Origin: an uncultured Fimbriimonadaceae bacterium | GTDB taxonomy: Bacteria; Armatimonadota; Fimbriimonadia; Fimbriimonadales; Fimbriimonadaceae | NCBI GenBank assembly: GCA_937961665.1 | Contig: CALGMO010000078.1 | Coordinates: 1-34,578, forward strand | Direction of reading: 5' to 3' | Length of the DNA stretch: 34,578 bases | Shown here: positions 31,072-34,578 of the stretch, one piece after another | Layout: each line of letters starts with the position of its first letter | How positions within the stretch are numbered: the first letter of the stretch is position 1 | Notes under the pieces: generated by a model | Database searches by the model: none | Told to the model about the DNA's origin: nothing | The model's input: the letters and a program-made list of their open reading frames with translations, nothing else | Position numbers and translations under genes: made by a program

Positions 31072-33828
31072 ATGGATCTGCGGAGCACCCTGAACCTGCC
31101 CGATTCCGGCTTCACCATCCCGATGAAGGCGAATCTCCCCCAGCTGGAGCCGCAGATCCAGGCCGAGTGGGAGGAGCGGGGGATCTACCACGAGATCCAG
31201 CGGGCGCGCGCCAACGCGCCGACCTACGTGCTCCACGACGGTCCGCCCTACACGAACAGCCCGATCCACATCGGCACCGCGATGAACAAGGTCCTGAAGG
31301 ACTTCGTGGTCAAGTCGCGCACCATGATGGGCTTCCGGGCGCCCTATGTGCCGGGGTACGACAACCACGGCCTGCCGATCGAGCAGACCGTTCTCCGGGA
31401 GTTCCACGCGCGCAAGGAGACGCCCGACGTCGCGACGCTGCGCAGGGCCTGCCGGGAGCACGCCGCCAAGTACGTCGGGGTGCAGACCTCGCAGTTCAAG
31501 CGGCTCGGGGTCTTCGGCCTGTGGGAGAAGCCCTACACCACGATGGACTTCCGCTACGAGGCCGAGATCGTGCGCGTGTTCAAGCGCATGGTGGAGGGCG
31601 GCTACGTGTACAAGGGCCTGCGGCCCACCCTCTGGAGCCCGACCAGCCGCACCGCGCTGGCGGACACCGAGATCGTGTACCAGGACCACACCAGCAAGGC
31701 GATCTACGTGCGCTTCCCCCTGCTGCACGACCACAACGGCTTCGCGCAGGGTCTGAAGAACGTGTACGCGGTGATCTGGACCACCACCCCTTGGACGATC
31801 CCCGCGAACCTCGCCGTCGCGTTCCACCCGAACCTGGAGTACGTCCTCGCGCAGGTGGGCGACGACGTGTACATCGTGCTGGGCGAGCTCCTGCCCCGCG
31901 TGGCAGAAGAGTGCGGATGGAAGGACCCCAAGGTCCTCCGCACCGAGCTGGGCGTCAGCTTCGAGGGTTCCAAGTTCAAGCACCCGATCTTCGACCGCGA
32001 GTCGCTGGCCGTGATGGCCGAGTACGTCACCACGGAGGACGGAACCGGCGTGGTGCACACCGCTCCCGGCCACGGACGGGAGGACTTCCAGACCGGGCTG
32101 CAGTACGGTCTGCCGATCCTCTGCCCGGTCGACGAGGCGGGCGTGCTGACCGAGGAGGCGGGCGAGTTCGCGGGCGTGAGCTACAAGGACTGCGACCGGG
32201 TGGTGGTCGAGCGGCTCCGCGAGGTCGGAAACCTGCTCGACGTGCGGGACCACGTGCACTCGTACCCCTATGCGGAGCGCGACGGCCAGCCCGTCATCTT
32301 CCGCGCGACGGAGCAGTGGTTCGTCGCCATCGACCACCAGGACCTCCGCGAGCGCATGCTGCGGGAGATCGGGAAGGTCCGCTGGGTTCCCGCGAACGGC
32401 CAGAACCGCATCGAGGCGATGGTGCGCAACCGGCCCGACTGGTGCGTCTCCCGCCAGCGCCCGTGGGGAGTCGGCATCCCGATCTTCTACGGAGCCCGAA
32501 GCCGCAAGCCGGTCATGGACCCGGAGGCCATCGAGTGCGTGGCGAGGCTCATCGAGCGAGAGGGCTCCGACGCGTGGTTCGTCAAGGATCCGAAGGAGAT
32601 CCTTCCGCCGGGCTACCGGCATCCGGACACGGGCGAGACGGAGTTCACCAAGGAGACCGACGTCCTGGACGTCTGGTTCGACAGCGGCGCCACGTCGCTC
32701 TGCGTGCTGGAGGGCAACGTCGAGCCGGACTGGAAGGAGCCTTGGCCGGCGGACCTGTACCTCGAGGGTTCCGACCAGCACCGGGGATGGTTCAACACCT
32801 CGCTGATCATCGCCACCGCCGTGCGCGGCCAGGCGCCCTACCGGGAGGTGCTGACCCACGGGTTCGTGCTCGACGACCAGATGCGCAAGATGTCCAAGCG
32901 CCTGGGCAACATCGTCGACCCGGTGGACGCCTCCAACCGGTACGGCGCCGACGTCCTGCGCTACTGGGTTGCGAGCGTCGACTTCACGAACGACGTGCCT
33001 TGCTCCGACCGCCTGCTGCAGCAGTTCGGCGAGAACTACCGGAGGGTGCGCAACACCCTGAGGTTCCTGCTCGCGAACCTGTACGACTACGAGCCGGCGA
33101 TGGCCCCGGAGAAGCTCCTGGAGCTCGACGAGTGGGCGGTGGAGCAGGCCGACCTCCTCGTCGCCGACTGCGTGGAGGCCTACCGCTCGCACCAGTTCCC
33201 CAAGGTGATCGGGGCGATCCACAACTTCTGCGTGCAGGAGATGTCGTCGTTCTACCTGGACGCGATCAAGGACAGGATGTACTGCGACGGCAAGGACTGG
33301 CCCTCGCGCCGAAGCGGGCAAGCCGCCTGCTGGCACGTGCTGGTTCGGCTGGCCAAGCTCGTCGCGCCGATCCTGTGCCACACCGCCGAGGAGGTGTGGG
33401 GGCGCATTCCCGGCGTGGAGGGAAGCGTCCACGTGCAGACGTTCGACGTTCCGAGCGCGGAGAGACTGGCCGAGATCGAAGCCAGCCCGCTGCAGACGCG
33501 CTTCGCGGCGCTGCTGGGAGAGCGGGCGGACCTGTTCGCGGCCTTCGAGGCTTGGAAGCGGGAGAACGGCCAGGCGGACAGCCAGGACGTGATCGCGGAG
33601 ATCTCGCAGGAGGGGGACACGCTGGCGTTCCTCCGCAGCTTCAGCACGGAGGAGCTGGCGCTGTACTTCAAGGTCAGCTGGGTCGAGCTGTCGGAGGGGC
33701 CGGAGCGCTACGGGTTCCGGATGAGCGACTACCCGAAGTGCGAGCGAAGCCGCCTCCGCCGCCCGGACGTCCGGCAGGTTGGGGGCGTGTGGCTCTCGGA
33801 GCGCGACCGGAGGGTGCTCGGCCTTTGA
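31072..33828 (+). CDS. ileS: Isoleucyl-tRNA synthetase
   Basis: 918 residues, standard for bacterial-type IleRS. The opening TLNLPDSGFTIPMKANLPQLEP is characteristic. HIGH motif HIGTAMNK (from 66), then PGYDNHGLPIEQTVLRE of the bacterial subtype; the editing domain contains TTTPWTIPANLAVAFHP and DGTGVVHTAPGHGREDF; SDQHRGWFNTSLI and KMSKR (606-610) complete the active site. The tRNA-binding helical domain follows. At the C-terminus the four-Cys zinc finger is degenerate: only the first Cys of CERS is left, with Ser, Ser and Asp where the others are expected. lspA overlaps the stop codon (TTGA). Confidence 0.97.
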   Translation: MDLRSTLNLPDSGFTIPMKANLPQLEPQIQAEWEERGIYHEIQRARANAPTYVLHDGPPYTNSPIHIGTAMNKVLKDFVVKSRTMMGFRAPYVPGYDNHGLPIEQTVLREFHARKETPDVATLRRACREHAAKYVGVQTSQFKRLGVFGLWEKPYTTMDFRYEAEIVRVFKRMVEGGYVYKGLRPTLWSPTSRTALADTEIVYQDHTSKAIYVRFPLLHDHNGFAQGLKNVYAVIWTTTPWTIPANLAVAFHPNLEYVLAQVGDDVYIVLGELLPRVAEECGWKDPKVLRTELGVSFEGSKFKHPIFDRESLAVMAEYVTTEDGTGVVHTAPGHGREDFQTGLQYGLPILCPVDEAGVLTEEAGEFAGVSYKDCDRVVVERLREVGNLLDVRDHVHSYPYAERDGQPVIFRATEQWFVAIDHQDLRERMLREIGKVRWVPANGQNRIEAMVRNRPDWCVSRQRPWGVGIPIFYGARSRKPVMDPEAIECVARLIEREGSDAWFVKDPKEILPPGYRHPDTGETEFTKETDVLDVWFDSGATSLCVLEGNVEPDWKEPWPADLYLEGSDQHRGWFNTSLIIATAVRGQAPYREVLTHGFVLDDQMRKMSKRLGNIVDPVDASNRYGADVLRYWVASVDFTNDVPCSDRLLQQFGENYRRVRNTLRFLLANLYDYEPAMAPEKLLELDEWAVEQADLLVADCVEAYRSHQFPKVIGAIHNFCVQEMSSFYLDAIKDRMYCDGKDWPSRRSGQAACWHVLVRLAKLVAPILCHTAEEVWGRIPGVEGSVHVQTFDVPSAERLAEIEASPLQTRFAALLGERADLFAAFEAWKRENGQADSQDVIAEISQEGDTLAFLRSFSTEELALYFKVSWVELSEGPERYGFRMSDYPKCERSRLRRPDVRQVGGVWLSERDRRVLGL

Positions 33829-34340
33829 GTCCGCACCGAGCGCTCTTTCTGGGCACCGTCCTCGCGTCGGTGGCGGTCGACCAAGCGGTCAAGTTCTGGG
33901 TGCGGTCCGCCCTGATTCCGGCGGAGTCCCTGCACCTGCCCTGGCCCGGGGTGTTCGAGATCACGCTGGCCTACAACCGCGGCGTGGCGTTCGGGATGCT
34001 GCAGGGGTTCGGGGTGTACCTGTTCCCGATCGCGCTGGCCATCTGCGTCGGCGCCTTCGTGTACAGCGAGCGGCACCCGCACGAGCCCCGCGCGTCCCAC
34101 CTCGCTCTGGCCCTGGTGGCCGGGGGAGCCATCGGCAACCTGATCGACCGCGTGGCCCTGGGAAAGGTCACGGACATGTTCTGGTTCCGGCTGATCGACT
34201 TCCCGGTGTTCAATGTGGCCGACAGCTGCATCACGGTCGGCACGATCCTCCTCCTGTGGCGCGGGTACCGCTCCAGCCTGGGGCACGCGGAGACGAGACC
34301 GCCGGCCGAGCGGGCCCAGGATGCTCCGCCGGGCGACTGA
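33825..34340 (+). CDS. lspA: Lipoprotein signal peptidase (signal peptidase II)
   Basis: 171 residues with a TTG start overlapping the ileS stop as TTGA, and GGAGG about ten bases upstream. This start is needed to include the first membrane helix (LFLGTVLASVAVDQAVKFW). Four membrane helices and all LspA boxes are present: VDQAVKFWV, YNRGVAFGML, GGAIGNLIDRVALGKVTDMF with catalytic Asp117 and FNVADSCITVG with catalytic Asp133. The enzyme removes signal peptides from diacylglyceryl-modified prolipoproteins. The ileS-lspA order is common in bacteria. The end is nine bases from the convergent gene at the right edge. Confidence 0.95.
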   Translation: MSPHRALFLGTVLASVAVDQAVKFWVRSALIPAESLHLPWPGVFEITLAYNRGVAFGMLQGFGVYLFPIALAICVGAFVYSERHPHEPRASHLALALVAGGAIGNLIDRVALGKVTDMFWFRLIDFPVFNVADSCITVGTILLLWRGYRSSLGHAETRPPAERAQDAPPGD

Positions 34341-34349
34341 GGCGGACTC

Positions 34350-34578
34350 TCAGGCCGCGTCGCGGTCTCCGCGAAGCGCCCGGAGAACCTCGGGGTCGTA
34401 GCGGCCGGGGTCCTCGCGCAGGCTCCGGCCGCCGTCGCTGGCCACCGACTCGACGACGGCCAGAACCCGAGCCAGGAGCGGGGGCGCCTGGCCCTCCTCG
34501 GGAGGGTCGTCGGCCCGGCCGTCCCACGTCTCGAGCGAAGGCAGAAGCAGCCGGAACTCCTCCGCGCGGCGCATGGCC
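34350..34578 (-). CDS. Unrecognised protein, 5' end at or beyond the window edge
   Basis: Seventy-four codons are visible from an ATG at 34574, but the frame stays open to the last base, so the true start may be outside. The piece is charged and mostly helical (EEFRLLLPSL, PPLLARVLAVVESV, DPEVLRALRG) with no motif I recognise. It is convergent with lspA. Codon composition is like its neighbours. No function can be given. Confidence 0.45.
   Translation of the reverse strand, partial: AMRRAEEFRLLLPSLETWDGRADDPPEEGQAPPLLARVLAVVESVASDGGRSLREDPGRYDPEVLRALRGDRDAA

Overview
This window comes from a GC-rich (roughly two-thirds G+C), densely coded bacterial chromosome. No stretch above about 150 bases lacks a gene, and I saw no tRNA, rRNA, CRISPR array, insertion sequence or phage gene. 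An outer-membrane beta-barrel ending in phenylalanine, a Kdo transferase (waaA) and a signal peptidase for lipoproteins point to a diderm. The mix of an SLH-type porin, a CsaB-like pyruvyl transferase, many unusual glycoside hydrolases and start codons placed directly behind -10-like hexamers best fits Armatimonadota (Fimbriimonadia-like). That placement is inference from gene content only.

Layout. 1-1525: end of a porin-like barrel gene, closed by a perfect hairpin. 1598-2719 (-): exported CAP/SCP-domain protein. 2793-4634 (+): exported GH10-like (GHL10) protein with an inserted beta domain. 4631-5645 (-): ASCH-domain gene and MgtC-like membrane protein. 5692-7006 (+): alpha/beta hydrolase overlapping a DUF433 protein. 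7055-9215 (+): purC and waaA. 9202-12172 (-): GH2-type glycosidase and nitroreductase. 12285-13214 (+): exported WD40 protein. 13262-19328 (+): overlapping addB-addA recombination nuclease pair. 19363-21984 (+): DUF5703/GH95-like glycosidase with a LamG domain whose halves are in swapped order. 21981-30986 (-): a long co-directional run: PMP3-type peptide, divergent ROK protein, PIG-L deacetylase, a second GT30 (Kdo-transferase-like) gene broken by one in-frame TGA, cellobiose-2-epimerase-like AGE protein, CsaB-like pyruvyl transferase, FmdE-like protein, TSUP transporter and Gfo/Idh oxidoreductase. 31072-34340 (+): ileS-lspA. 34350-34578 (-): start of an unrecognised gene.

How the genes may work together. 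The minus-strand run from the ROK protein to the pyruvyl transferase reads as sugar/amino-sugar handling and cell-surface glycan modification: PIG-L de-N-acetylation, 2-epimerisation, GT30 glycosyl transfer and pyruvylation. Pyruvylated wall polysaccharide is the known ligand of SLH domains, which links it to the barrel gene at the left edge. FmdE and TSUP form a separate tightly spaced pair with a palindrome in front.

The points most worth a second look are the permuted, inserted LamG domain, the GT30 gene with a lone TGA, the recurring TANNNT/CANAAT-N5-9-start arrangement suggesting leaderless transcription, and the near-complete loss of the C-terminal zinc-finger cysteines in IleRS.
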